A stretch of 64,000 nt of DNA from an uncultured bacterium. GTDB lineage: Bacteria > Cyanobacteriota > Vampirovibrionia > Gastranaerophilales > Gastranaerophilaceae. The position numbers and the translations under genes are program-made. Each line of letters opens with the position of its first letter. Position 1 is the first letter of the stretch. The notes beneath the pieces were generated by a model that was not told the DNA's origin, searched no databases, and worked only from the letters and a program-made list of their open reading frames with translations. Location of the stretch: NCBI GenBank assembly GCA_950022695.1, contig CATLLN010000001.1, positions 124,001 through 188,000 of the forward strand, in the 5' to 3' direction. This document shows, in pieces, positions 49,942-58,106 of the stretch.

Positions 49942-51660
49942 TTACAAAAGTTCTTTTTCAATTGTTTTGTTATCTGCGGGTTCTGTTGTTACCGGAAGTG
50001 CAAAACGGAAGCTTGATCCTTTGTTTTCTTCACTATCGCACCAAATTGTACCTTTGTGAGCTTTAATTAGCTGCTTTGCAATCGGAAGCCCTAAACCTGT
50101 ACCGCCAACTTTTCTTGATAATGAATTCTCAATTTGGGTAAATTTATCAAATGCTTTTAAAAGGTTTTCTTCTTTGATTCCGATGCCTTCATCTACTACA
50201 CTTACAACAATATAATTCCCGTTTAGTGTTTTTAGTTCGCTGTCAAAGCAACTATTTGTATTGATATCTTGAGCATTTTTGAGTTCAGAGTGTATAGTGA
50301 TAGATTTTCCGCGCGGAGTAAATTTTATAGCGTTTGATACAAGGTTCGTTAAAACCTGTCCAAGGCGCTGTGAATCCGCGTAAATATCCGGAAGGTTTTC
50401 CTGCTCATTTGTACTGAATGTGATTTCGTGTTCTTTTGCAACGCAGTCAAAGTTTGTTTTTACATTTTCAATAACAGAGTGAATATTCATTAACTTGTAA
50501 TTGAAATCCATTTTACCGGCTTCAATTTTGTTGATATCAAGAATATCGTTGATAATACTTGTAAGGTTTTCGACATTTCGTTTTGCCATGTCAATAAATT
50601 TGTTTGCGTTTTCGCCTAAAGTTCCGCATCTTCCGCTAGAAAGAATGCTTAATGCATTTTTTATAGGTGTAAGCGGAGTTCTTAATTCGTGTGAAACTAT
50701 TGAGATAAATTCTGATTTTATTCGTTCAAGTTTTTCAAGTTCTTCGTTTTTTTCAATGATTTCTTTATATAAACCTGCACTTTTTAAAGGTAATGAGACC
50801 TGTTGTACAATTGTTTGAAAGTATGTTGCATCATCTGTAGAAAAAGGATTTTCCTTAAAAATTTCAATACATCCGAAAAAGTTGTCGCCTAAATCAATTG
50901 GTGCAAACATATTGTCGTATTGGAAAATATTAAATGTTAGCTTGCCTGTCGGGTTTTTAATATATTTAACTATTTTCAAGTTCTTATCATCAATTTCAAA
51001 AGGAATTTCACGGTTTTTGAACAGTGATTTGTAATTAAGAATGGCACGAAGTTTTAATGCGCTCATCAATTCTTCCGATATATCGTAAAGCGAATTGATA
51101 ATTAAAACAGGTTCTTGTTCAAAACCGAATGATATTGTACAGGTTAAATCAAAGCTTAAAGATTTATCTAAACCTTCAATCATGTACATTAATAGTTTTT
51201 TGGTATCTAGAGTTCCTGCGAATTGAGAACTTGTGTTATATAAAACATTTAATCTGTATAAACTGTCTGCAAGATCTTTGTTTTTTCCGGAAAGATTGTC
51301 AAGTTTTTCTTTATTTCTGATGTGGGAGTTAACGGTTGTTTGTATTAGTTCATCTGAATAATTTTTCAAAATGATTCCGCTGATTAGTTTTGAAATGTCT
51401 TCGGTGATACCTGTTTCATCTGTCAAAAGCAAAATTTGAACATTTTCGATTTTTGATTTTATTTTTTTTATAACTAAACAAAGGTTTATATCCGTTAAAT
51501 TATTATCGATAATCACTATATCAATAGGTGAAATTTCAATTAAATCAAAAATAGAAGTATTGTTGCAGCAAAAATTGAAGTTATTAAATTCTTTGTTCAA
51601 TAAACTTTTAAATTTGTTATAAATGTCAGTATTTTCTGAAATTAATAAAATATTCCCCAT
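49942..51660 (-). CDS. Histidine kinase with N-terminal receiver-like and GAF domains
   Basis: A 572-residue cytoplasmic protein with no transmembrane helix. The N-terminal 120 residues look like a receiver (I-V-I-I-D-N-N-L-T-D with the Asp near 52) but lack the usual Asp pair, reading S-E-N-T-D, so phosphorylation there is doubtful. A GAF-like region follows (about 145-290), then the HisKA box I-V-S-H-E-L-R-T-P-L-T-P near 322 and a complete ATPase domain (N-A-I-K-F-T-P, D-E-G-I-G-I, G-T-G-L-G-L). Partners could be the CheY-like protein nearby or the two NarL-type regulators at 40 kb. Confidence 0.88.
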   Translation of the reverse strand: MGNILLISENTDIYNKFKSLLNKEFNNFNFCCNNTSIFDLIEISPIDIVIIDNNLTDINLCLVIKKIKSKIENVQILLLTDETGITEDISKLISGIILKNYSDELIQTTVNSHIRNKEKLDNLSGKNKDLADSLYRLNVLYNTSSQFAGTLDTKKLLMYMIEGLDKSLSFDLTCTISFGFEQEPVLIINSLYDISEELMSALKLRAILNYKSLFKNREIPFEIDDKNLKIVKYIKNPTGKLTFNIFQYDNMFAPIDLGDNFFGCIEIFKENPFSTDDATYFQTIVQQVSLPLKSAGLYKEIIEKNEELEKLERIKSEFISIVSHELRTPLTPIKNALSILSSGRCGTLGENANKFIDMAKRNVENLTSIINDILDINKIEAGKMDFNYKLMNIHSVIENVKTNFDCVAKEHEITFSTNEQENLPDIYADSQRLGQVLTNLVSNAIKFTPRGKSITIHSELKNAQDINTNSCFDSELKTLNGNYIVVSVVDEGIGIKEENLLKAFDKFTQIENSLSRKVGGTGLGLPIAKQLIKAHKGTIWCDSEENKGSSFRFALPVTTEPADNKTIEKELL

Positions 51661-51808
51661 ACTTTAAATTTTATGATAAGTAAAATTTTTGGCAAGTTAT
51701 TAAAATTTTTGTGTGAAATTTTATATAAATTGTATGTAAAATTTTGTAAATCGTTTAGGTTAAAAAGTTCTAAAAATAAAAGCCAGAGAATAGTTTTACC
51801 TGTTGTCA

Positions 51809-51842
51809 AGTCCGTAGTTTTACTTAAGTAAAACTACGGACT
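51809..51842. repeat. 34-bp perfect palindrome
   Basis: Two 17-bp arms meet with no loop (AGTCCGTAGTTTTACTT and its complement, centre CTTAAG). It is followed by GTTATTTT. It could be a terminator of an unseen transcript, a protein-binding site, or a boundary of the phage-derived cassette. Confidence 0.6.
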
Positions 51843-51945
51843 GTTATTTTGAAAAAAATACGTTTATACTAAGTATGTAATCGGTTAGAGCTTAACTTTT
51901 AAAAGTTTTGTATATCGGTTAACACAATAAAGAGGAAGTGTATTA

Positions 51946-51972
51946 ATGGGATATGTTTTCTATTCGTTATAA
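51946..51972 (+). CDS. Possible 8-residue leader peptide
   Basis: ATG at 51946 is preceded by AAAGAGGAAGTG, one of the better ribosome sites of the region. The product is M-G-Y-V-F-Y-S-L with two Tyr and one Phe in eight residues. About 80 bases later comes an attenuator-like hairpin. Aromatic-rich leader peptides control attenuators in some operons; that role here is an inference. Confidence 0.3.
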   Translation: MGYVFYSL

Positions 51973-52053
51973 TATAAAATCTTAGGCTTTTGGAAGTAAT
52001 TTTTAATTCCTAAATCATATGGACATATAACTCTCAATCTATCTACCCACACG

Positions 52054-52103
52054 AGGGGATAGCTTAATTGGCTTGCCTTTCAGGCTTTCCCCTTCTTTTG
52101 TTT
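52054..52103 (+). terminator. Attenuator-like hairpin before the LuxR-type gene
   Basis: AGGGGATAGC (52054-52063) pairs with GCTTTCCCCT (52084-52093), 9 of 10 pairs, then a T-rich tail. GGGGATAG in the left arm is also exactly complementary to CTATCCCC at 52186-52193, codons 3-5 of the downstream LuxR-type gene, so an alternative fold could reach its start. Confidence 0.5.
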
Positions 52104-52179
52104 CGGAGTTATTATTAACAAATACGACAAGGGCTTAAGTTAATATTAAATTACTAAACTATCTGACAGAGGTGTTTCA

Positions 52180-52383
52180 ATGAGACTATCCCCGAAAAAA
52201 ATTAGAATCTTAAGTTTATTAGCTCAAGGTTTTACGGATAAAGAAATCTCCCAGAAGTTACAGATCTCAACAAGAACGATACAAACACACATTTCCTCAA
52301 TTGTTTTATCACTAAACGCACGAAATAGGGTTAATGCTGTTGCTTTATATATGCACAAAAACCCGGAAGCTAAATTATTATGA
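52180..52383 (+). CDS. Stand-alone LuxR-type HTH protein
   Basis: A 67-residue protein that is only the GerE/LuxR DNA-binding domain: L-S-P-K-K-I-R-I-L-S-L-L-A-Q-G-F-T-D-K-E near the start and recognition helix T-R-T-I-Q-T-H-I-S-S-I-V. It has no receiver or ligand domain. It resembles the C-terminal halves of the host's NarL-type regulators at 40 kb. It is the first gene of the phage-derived cassette, 7 bases before the amidase gene, with an AGAGGTG ribosome site, and probably regulates the cassette. Confidence 0.85.
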   Translation: MRLSPKKIRILSLLAQGFTDKEISQKLQISTRTIQTHISSIVLSLNARNRVNAVALYMHKNPEAKLL

Positions 52384-52390
52384 GGTATTT

Positions 52391-52891
52391 ATGGTTAAAC
52401 GAATTGTATTACACTGGAGCGCCGGAAGGTATTACCCTACGGAATTTGAAAAAAATCATTATCATTATCTAATTGATGCAGAAGGAAAAGTGTATCAAGG
52501 TTTTTATAAACCTGAAGATAATGACAATTGTAATGATGGAAGATATGCAGCTCATACCGGAGGAGGTAACACCGGTTCTATAGGAGTCTGCATGTGTGGA
52601 ATGTATGGTTATAAATCAAAAACATATTGTGGAGAATTTCCTATAAAAGCGGTTCAATTTGAGGCGTGTATGAAATTTGTAGCTGAACTTTGTGAAAAAT
52701 ACGGATTAGAAATAAATAAAAATACAGTCTTTACGCATTATGAATTCGGACAAAATAATCCGAATACTACAAGCTACGGAAAAATAGATATTACTTATAT
52801 CCCTTCTTATCCTTGGGTAACCAAAAAAGAAGCTGGAGATTTTATTCGTTCAAAAGTTCGTTGGTACAAAGAGAAATATATAAGAGGTTAA
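52391..52891 (+). CDS. N-acetylmuramoyl-L-alanine amidase (amidase_2 type endolysin)
   Basis: A 166-residue zinc amidase that cuts the bond between MurNAc and L-Ala in peptidoglycan. I-V-L-H-W-S-A-G gives the first zinc His, Y-A-A-H-T-G-G-G-N-T the region around the second, and V-F-T-H-Y-E-F-G-Q-N-N-P the last part of the site. No signal peptide, as in phage endolysins that need a holin. The start at 52391 has GAGGTATTT; an earlier in-frame start at 52334 overlaps the LuxR-type gene. It lies 4 bases before the tail-protein gene. Confidence 0.88.
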   Translation: MVKRIVLHWSAGRYYPTEFEKNHYHYLIDAEGKVYQGFYKPEDNDNCNDGRYAAHTGGGNTGSIGVCMCGMYGYKSKTYCGEFPIKAVQFEACMKFVAELCEKYGLEINKNTVFTHYEFGQNNPNTTSYGKIDITYIPSYPWVTKKEAGDFIRSKVRWYKEKYIRG

Positions 52892-52894
52892 TTT

Positions 52895-54415
52895 ATGGAT
52901 GTTAATTATTTTGATTTATCCGGTGGAATCAATCAAGCTTCCACCAAAACGGAGCTGGGTTTAAATCCTAAAAAGATTTATTGGACAGATTCTGAAAATA
53001 TTGAAATTTACAATAATAAAGGTATCAAAAAGCAAAAAGGAAATACTTTGTTTTTGGAACTGCCTGAAGCTGAAATGGTAACAGGTTTGTGCGAAATGGA
53101 GTCTGATGGTGATTTCAAACTCATAATTACAACAATTTCAGGTAAAATTTACGTATATAACGAAAAAAATGATTCTTTGACAACTTTAGAAAAAACACTT
53201 ACAGGAAAAAAGGTGCTTTTTGCTAAGTTTCTCAGAGGTGTTGTTGTTGCAACAGAATCTGATGAAATGTTTTATATAAAAGATAATAGTAGTTTTGAGG
53301 TTGTTGATTGTAAGTTTAAAGATAAAGGCGGTAATGTTTGTTATCCGGATTGTATTACTGTTTATAAAGGCAGGGTATGGTGTTGTAAAGATTCTACAAT
53401 ATATTATTCGGCGCTTGGAACTTACGATGATTATAAGACAGAAGAAGATGCTGGTTATATCAGTGATTTCCATACCGATACTGATGATATTGTGACAATA
53501 AATACTTACAAGGATTATCTTGCAATATATAAACGGGAAAAAGTTTTTCTGTTGTCCGGTTCTAACCCTAATAATTTTGTAATAACTCCTTTTGCTGATA
53601 AAGGAGCATATTCAAAGGATACTATCGTAAATGTAGATAATAAACAGTTTTTCTTGAGTAATGGAATTTATTCACTGGAACAAGTCGGTGAACTTAATCA
53701 AATCAGACTTGGTTCAGAAATTTCCCAAAACATAAAAGAGGAATTTAATAAATTTGATAATGCAAGAATCAATGAAGCTTTTGTTGTACATTACAAAAAT
53801 TTCCATCAAGTTTGGTATTTCTTCCCGTATTTGGATGACGATTATTATCATACCGTTTGGATAAATGATTATGTTAATTATGCTTGGTATAAACGCGTAA
53901 TTCCACAAAATATAACAACTGCTTGTATATATAAATTGAATGTTTTAAGTGCGGATGATTCCGGAAAAATTTATATAGAAGACTATGGAACAACATTTGA
54001 TGGAAAAGCGATAAAATTCATGTGGAAATCACCTTTTTTATCGCTTGGTAATGTTTTGCATAGAAAACTCATAGATGAGTTCTATTTTGTATTAGATGAT
54101 ATACACGATAATAAATTCAAGTTTTCTATATACAAAGACTATGACAGTGAGTATAAAGATGATATAGAACTCATATACTGTAAGCATTTTAATCATTTTA
54201 TGTGGTCCGGAGATGACACTCCTGATGAAAAAGAATATTGCTGGAATGATGAAGAATCGGAAACTCCGGTTTGGCCTGTTACAACAAATGCAATGGAGAA
54301 AGCTGAAATATGCGGCAGTAATTATTCTGTTCAGCTTTGCATTGAAGGTGATGATATCGCTGATAACTGTGCTATTATCGGGCTTCAATTTAGAGAAATT
54401 TATAACGATGACTAA
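52895..54415 (+). CDS. Phage tail / head-closure protein, beta-propeller-like
   Basis: A 506-residue protein without a signal peptide. It starts with D-L-S-G-G-I-N-Q-A-S-T-K, a motif common at the start of podovirus structural proteins, then has repeated beta-rich units (I-I-T-T-I-S-G-K-I-Y-V-Y-N, G-R-V-W-C-C-K-D-S-T-I-Y-Y-S, V-F-L-L-S-G-S) like a beta propeller. In P22-type phages such a protein (gp10) closes the head under the adaptor. Its place next to the coat gene fits. No catalytic motif is seen. Confidence 0.65.
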   Translation: MDVNYFDLSGGINQASTKTELGLNPKKIYWTDSENIEIYNNKGIKKQKGNTLFLELPEAEMVTGLCEMESDGDFKLIITTISGKIYVYNEKNDSLTTLEKTLTGKKVLFAKFLRGVVVATESDEMFYIKDNSSFEVVDCKFKDKGGNVCYPDCITVYKGRVWCCKDSTIYYSALGTYDDYKTEEDAGYISDFHTDTDDIVTINTYKDYLAIYKREKVFLLSGSNPNNFVITPFADKGAYSKDTIVNVDNKQFFLSNGIYSLEQVGELNQIRLGSEISQNIKEEFNKFDNARINEAFVVHYKNFHQVWYFFPYLDDDYYHTVWINDYVNYAWYKRVIPQNITTACIYKLNVLSADDSGKIYIEDYGTTFDGKAIKFMWKSPFLSLGNVLHRKLIDEFYFVLDDIHDNKFKFSIYKDYDSEYKDDIELIYCKHFNHFMWSGDDTPDEKEYCWNDEESETPVWPVTTNAMEKAEICGSNYSVQLCIEGDDIADNCAIIGLQFREIYNDD

Positions 54416-54475
54416 TAAAAATACCAACCACTCATTATATAGTTAATAGTTTTGAAAAAACGAAAGGAAAAAGAA

Positions 54476-55453
54476 ATGACAGACTTAACAAAATCTACTT
54501 ATTCGGCTTTTATTCCACAAGTGTGGAGCCAAAAGTTGAACCAGATGTTAGACAAAAACTGTGTAATGCTGCAATGTGTTAACAGAAATTGGGAAGGTGA
54601 AATTAAAAATCAAGGTGATACTGTAAAAATTATTACACCTGCTGATGTTACTGTTTCTACTTTGACATCTGATAATATTGAATATTCTGCATTAACCCCT
54701 ACATCACAAGATCTTGTAATTGATCAGAAAAAATTCTTTGCTTTTAAAATTGATGATGTTGCTCAAGTTCAAGCAAATTCAGATATTATGGAAGCCCATC
54801 TTACAAATGCAAAAAAAGCAATTGAAGAAGTTCAAGATGCTTACTTATTATCTCTTCATACAGATGTAACCGAAGCTAATACTGTAGGTTCAGAAGAATC
54901 TCCGATTACATTAAACAAAAATACAATTTATGAACAATTTGTGAAATTATCTTTGGCATTAAAAAATTCAGATGCAGTTTACTCAGGTGTAAAACCTTGG
55001 GTAGTTATTAACCCTAATATTGAAGCTTATTTACTACAATCTCCTGAATTTATTTCAGCATATAAAGTTGGTGATCAAACCTTAAGAGAAGGTTCAATTG
55101 GTAGAATTGCAGGCATGGATGTTTTAGTAAGTACAAACTTAACAGATGTTGATGATAAGTACTACGTTTTAGCAGGTACAAATGATGCTATTACATTTGC
55201 ATCACAATTGGCAAAAATTGAAAGCTTAAGAGATAAAGACAGCTTCTCAGATTTAGTCAGAGGTTTGTATTTATATGGTGCTAAAACTGTTCAACCTAAA
55301 GCTTTAGCAAAAATGATTGTATCAGCAACTGATGAAACAGTTGTTCCGCCTTTAGATGACTCGAAAGAACCTCCTGTTGATGGTGGTGAAGCCGAAAATG
55401 GCGGTACAGAAGGCGAAACCGGTGGAGAAACCGGCGGCAAAGAAACCGTTTAA
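54476..55453 (+). CDS. Major capsid protein, P22 coat type
   Basis: A 325-residue protein. The N-terminal F-I-P-Q-V-W-S-Q-K-L, D-T-V-K-I-I-T-P-A-D-V-T-V, F-A-F-K-I-D-D-V-A-Q-V-Q and later Q-T-L-R-E-G-S-I-G-R-I-A-G-M-D-V-L-V-S are typical of coat proteins of the P22/HK97-fold group. After residue 285 comes an unusual acidic Gly/Glu/Thr tail (for example G-G-E-T-G-G-K-E), possibly surface-exposed on the capsid. The start at 54476 follows GAAAGGAAAAAG. It is the best evidence that the cassette makes or made a capsid. Confidence 0.88.
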   Translation: MTDLTKSTYSAFIPQVWSQKLNQMLDKNCVMLQCVNRNWEGEIKNQGDTVKIITPADVTVSTLTSDNIEYSALTPTSQDLVIDQKKFFAFKIDDVAQVQANSDIMEAHLTNAKKAIEEVQDAYLLSLHTDVTEANTVGSEESPITLNKNTIYEQFVKLSLALKNSDAVYSGVKPWVVINPNIEAYLLQSPEFISAYKVGDQTLREGSIGRIAGMDVLVSTNLTDVDDKYYVLAGTNDAITFASQLAKIESLRDKDSFSDLVRGLYLYGAKTVQPKALAKMIVSATDETVVPPLDDSKEPPVDGGEAENGGTEGETGGETGGKETV

Positions 55454-55462
55454 ATTTGACTA

Positions 55463-55494
55463 GTGTATCCCGAATCTTTAGATTCGGGGTGCAC
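55463..55494 (+). other. Hairpin after the coat gene
   Basis: A 14-bp stem with two G.U pairs (GTGTATCCCGAATC with GATTCGGGGTGCAC), loop TTTA, no T-run. It may stabilise the abundant coat mRNA or partly terminate. Confidence 0.6.
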
Positions 55495-55516
55495 TTAACC
55501 CAAAGGGAGAATAGGG

Positions 55517-55765
55517 ATGTTTAAAAATCTTAAATTGAAAATAAAAGAATTAGCAAGAAAAGCAGTTTTTATTGCAGAATCACAGCTTGGCTCAGGTAAA
55601 GGGCAGGAAAAGAAGAAATTGGCTATTGATTATATTGTAAGAAATCTTCCATTACCAATTTTTGTGAAGACTATAATTTCCGTACTTTTATCAAGCTTCA
55701 TTGATGATGTAATAGAAATCTCAGTATCTTACATGAAATCATTACCAGCAAAAGAAGGAGAATAA
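55517..55765 (+). CDS. Small phage protein, weakly holin-like
   Basis: An 82-residue protein. A-V-F-I-A-E-S-Q-L-G-S-G-K-G-Q-E-K-K-K-L is like the region after the transmembrane helix in LLH-type holins (A-E-x-x-x-G-x-G-x-x-K). The N-terminal transmembrane helix of that family is missing; only a mildly hydrophobic helix (V-K-T-I-I-S-V-L-L-S-S-F) lies near residue 50-62. It may be a holin remnant or a virion component. GGGAGAATAGGG precedes the start. Confidence 0.45.
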   Translation: MFKNLKLKIKELARKAVFIAESQLGSGKGQEKKKLAIDYIVRNLPLPIFVKTIISVLLSSFIDDVIEISVSYMKSLPAKEGE

Positions 55766-55769
55766 TCTT

Positions 55770-56456
55770 ATGCAAAATCAAATTGGCGGTGCTATTCCGC
55801 AAAATTTACAAAATGGTATTTCATCACCTGCCGTAAGTCCGCAGGCAAACCCTAATATGGGATATAATGATATTTTTTATCAAATGGAACAATCAATTGG
55901 TGCAGAAGTTAGTCAAGTGAAAAATTTAGTACAACAAGGCTTAATCACACAACAGCAAGGACATAATCTGTTGACACAGCTAGTCGGTAAAGCTCAAAAA
56001 CTGAACATGTATAAAAATTCACAACAAATTAATGCTAACCCTGCAGGAATTGTTAATAATCCAGCTCAAGCTATGCCACAAGCTCTGAATCCTATGGATT
56101 TATTTAATCAAGAACGTCCGGGATTTTTCGATGCTGAGGGCAGAGGTGATGTATTAAATTACATCAAAGGGTTTGATATGGACAAAGATGAAATACTTCG
56201 AATTGCTCAACTTGTTGAAGGTCTGGAAAATTCAGCAGTTGATAAATATTTGAAAAAATCCGCTTACGAGAAATCATTAAATGACGAAAACGCACTGGCA
56301 AAAAGTAAATTAACGGCATATGCTCAAAATGCACCTGGAGACCAGAATTTTAACAGGATTTTTACTCGTGAGGAAATCGGCAGAATGAGTGGAGAAGAAT
56401 TTACTAAAAATGAAAAAATGATTATGAATCAATTAAAAAATGGCTTAATCAAATAA
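55770..56456 (+). CDS. Candidate scaffold or capsid-associated phage protein
   Basis: A 228-residue, Q/N-rich, mostly disordered and helical protein with no signal peptide, placed next to the coat gene as scaffolds often are. Its C-terminus has F-T-R-E-E-I-G-R-M-S-G-E-E-F then N-E-K-M-I-M-N-Q-L-K-N-G. The same motif occurs twice in the lysozyme-like protein at 63.5 kb. A C-terminal motif shared by two proteins may be a capsid-binding tag. AGGAGAATAATCTT precedes the start. No family is recognised. Confidence 0.55.
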   Translation: MQNQIGGAIPQNLQNGISSPAVSPQANPNMGYNDIFYQMEQSIGAEVSQVKNLVQQGLITQQQGHNLLTQLVGKAQKLNMYKNSQQINANPAGIVNNPAQAMPQALNPMDLFNQERPGFFDAEGRGDVLNYIKGFDMDKDEILRIAQLVEGLENSAVDKYLKKSAYEKSLNDENALAKSKLTAYAQNAPGDQNFNRIFTREEIGRMSGEEFTKNEKMIMNQLKNGLIK

Positions 56457-56530
56457 AATTGTAATTCTTCCATTGGTATTATCCGAGCGGGATAATTTTA
56501 TTCCGTTCGGATTTTTAAAAAGGAGATAAA

Positions 56531-57169
56531 ATGAATTTTTTAGAACTTATTAATAAATGTTTGCTTGAACTAAATTATAGGCAGGTTAACGCATTTTCTG
56601 AGCTTATTAAAAATGATCATAAACGTATAAAAACGATTATGAATCTTATTAACAAAGAAATCTGCAGTGTTGAAGGATGGAATTTCCTTTTAAAAAGAGA
56701 AACTTTGACGCTCAAAGCAGGTGAAACCGAAGTTGATAACACTGTTAACGGTAGAATTTTATATTTATTTATTGACGGAAATAAGTATAATTTTGTTGAT
56801 GATGTGGAATCATTTATAGCAGGAAATGCAAAATCCGGTACATATTCAAGTTTTTCGGATAAGTTGATTTTTCCAAAATTTGATAAAGACAAGAAAATCG
56901 ACATAATTTATTACACAAAAAATTGCGTAATAGATATTGATGGTTTAGAAAAAATTGATTTAATTAATGAGAAAGATAAATCAGTTATACCGATGCCGTT
57001 TGTCGAACAATTATTAGTTTACGGTACCTGTTTGAGATTGAAGGCAAATCCGCAATATTACAAATTTTCCTATTGGATGAGCATGTATAAAGAAGCGCTT
57101 GCAAATTTAAAATCCAAGACTTCTGCATCATATTTAAATGCTCCGGTAGTAAAGCTTTTCAGGAATTAA
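56531..57169 (+). CDS. Head-tail adaptor protein (P22 gp4-like)
   Basis: A 212-residue protein. L-I-N-K-E-I-C-S-V-E-G-W-N-F-L-L-K near residue 38-54, a short beta region, and P-F-V-E-Q-L-L-V-Y-G-T-C-L-R-L near 160 are typical of podovirus head-tail connectors, which bind under the portal after packaging. Its place after the coat and candidate scaffold supports this. AAAAAGGAGATAAA precedes the start. The exact family match is by eye only. Confidence 0.65.
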   Translation: MNFLELINKCLLELNYRQVNAFSELIKNDHKRIKTIMNLINKEICSVEGWNFLLKRETLTLKAGETEVDNTVNGRILYLFIDGNKYNFVDDVESFIAGNAKSGTYSSFSDKLIFPKFDKDKKIDIIYYTKNCVIDIDGLEKIDLINEKDKSVIPMPFVEQLLVYGTCLRLKANPQYYKFSYWMSMYKEALANLKSKTSASYLNAPVVKLFRN

Positions 57170-57175
57170 GGGCAA

Positions 57176-57210
57176 AAAAAACAGGAAGTCCTTTTCATTC
57201 CCCCCTGTTA
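57176..57210 (-). other. Minus-strand hairpin with T8 tail
   Basis: AACAGG and CCTGTT close an 18-nt loop containing six C; the T-run follows only on the minus strand. It may stop antisense transcripts into the adaptor gene. The rest of the 57170-57297 spacer holds a TATAAT at 57277-57282 that could serve the terminase gene. Confidence 0.4.
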
Positions 57211-57297
57211 AGATTTACACTAGCCGAAATATAAATAGCATGTTCATTATACAAACTATTAAAGAAAAATACAAATTATAATAAGAAATGTAACAAG

Positions 57298-57732
57298 ATG
57301 AAACAACTAACACAGCAGCAAAAAAAGTTCGTAATCGAATATATAAAAGCACTTGACGGTGAATTGGCGGTTAAAAAAGCCGGATACAAGTGTAAAGACT
57401 TAAAAAGTTTTGCACAAAGCCTGCTTGCAAAAGATTATATAATCCGTGAAATTAAAGATCAATTAAAACTTCAGATTGAATCATTAAGCGTACAAAAAGG
57501 TTATGTAATTCAAAAACTTTTGCAAATAGCTGAGTTCTCCTTAGAACAGGAAGATATTTTAGATAAAGACGGAAATCCGACCGGAAAGAAAAAATTACGT
57601 GATTCTTCAGCCGGGTTAAAGGCTCTGGAAGGGCTTTGTAAGTATCTGGGATTTAGTACCGTGCAGAGTGATGATGAATACCGTGAGGCAAAAATTATTA
57701 CGATTGCGAATCTTGATGATGAAAAAATTTAA
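57298..57732 (+). CDS. Terminase small subunit
   Basis: A 144-residue protein of the Terminase_2 type. L-T-Q-Q-Q-K-K-F-V-I-E-Y near the start and the helix-turn-helix region A-V-K-K-A-G-Y-K bind the packaging site; I-I-R-E-I-K-D-Q-L and D-S-S-A-G-L-K-A-L-E-G-L-C-K-Y-L-G near residue 105-122 form the oligomer core. It recognises phage DNA and recruits the large subunit. It lies three genes before the large subunit, split by the GNAT and portal genes. Confidence 0.88.
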   Translation: MKQLTQQQKKFVIEYIKALDGELAVKKAGYKCKDLKSFAQSLLAKDYIIREIKDQLKLQIESLSVQKGYVIQKLLQIAEFSLEQEDILDKDGNPTGKKKLRDSSAGLKALEGLCKYLGFSTVQSDDEYREAKIITIANLDDEKI

Positions 57733-57750
57733 TTATGAAAGGTATATTCT

Positions 57751-58101
57751 ATGAAAGAGAATAAAGATATCGAAAAAATATTATTAAATGATTCTGCTTA
57801 TGAAAAAATGGTTAAATCCAAAATTGAGCGAGAATTTAAACAAGAACTTGCATTCGCAAAAAATACGCGAAATAAAGTTATAACAGATATAAAAAAAGTT
57901 CCGAAAGAAAAGCTTTTTACAAAATCTGCAACATATGAAGTTATTAATAAAAACAGTAAAACAAAATCTTTTATAAATGGAGTTCAGGCAGAAGGTTACT
58001 TAGGTGCCAAAAATTCTGATCGAATAAAACTTTTAGAAGGAAAAACGGATTCTTTCATATGTGGCAGTAATTTTGTAAAGTTTGTAAAAGTTAAAATATA
58101 A
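57751..58101 (+). CDS. Hypothetical phage protein
   Basis: A 116-residue, very basic, soluble protein (K-V-I-T-D-I-K-K-V-P-K-E-K) with no motif that I recognise. It contains N-G-V-Q-A-E-G-Y-L-G and ends F-V-K-F-V-K-V-K-I. It lies between the terminase small subunit and the GNAT gene with short spacers. A DNA-binding or virion role is possible from charge alone. ATGAAAGGTATATTCT precedes the start. Confidence 0.55.
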   Translation: MKENKDIEKILLNDSAYEKMVKSKIEREFKQELAFAKNTRNKVITDIKKVPKEKLFTKSATYEVINKNSKTKSFINGVQAEGYLGAKNSDRIKLLEGKTDSFICGSNFVKFVKVKI

Positions 58102-58106
58102 TTATT

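Larger units (their letters stand above)
51661..52179 (+). promoter_or_regulatory. Leader region of the phage-derived cassette
   Basis: A 519-bp stretch with no ordinary gene. It holds a 34-bp perfect palindrome (51809-51842), two direct copies of TCGGTTA 34 bp apart (51881-51887, 51915-51921) around an AACTTTTAAAAGTT palindrome (51894-51907), a tiny ORF (51946-51972), an attenuator-like hairpin (52054-52103), and the ribosome site of the LuxR-type gene. Candidate -10 boxes are TATACT at 51865 and TATAAT at 51968; both lack good -35 boxes. Confidence 0.4.

Noticed and set aside
57170-57297. A prophage control region with repressor before the terminase small subunit
   Set aside because: Only a weak -10 box and a minus-strand hairpin are present; no repressor gene or operator pair.
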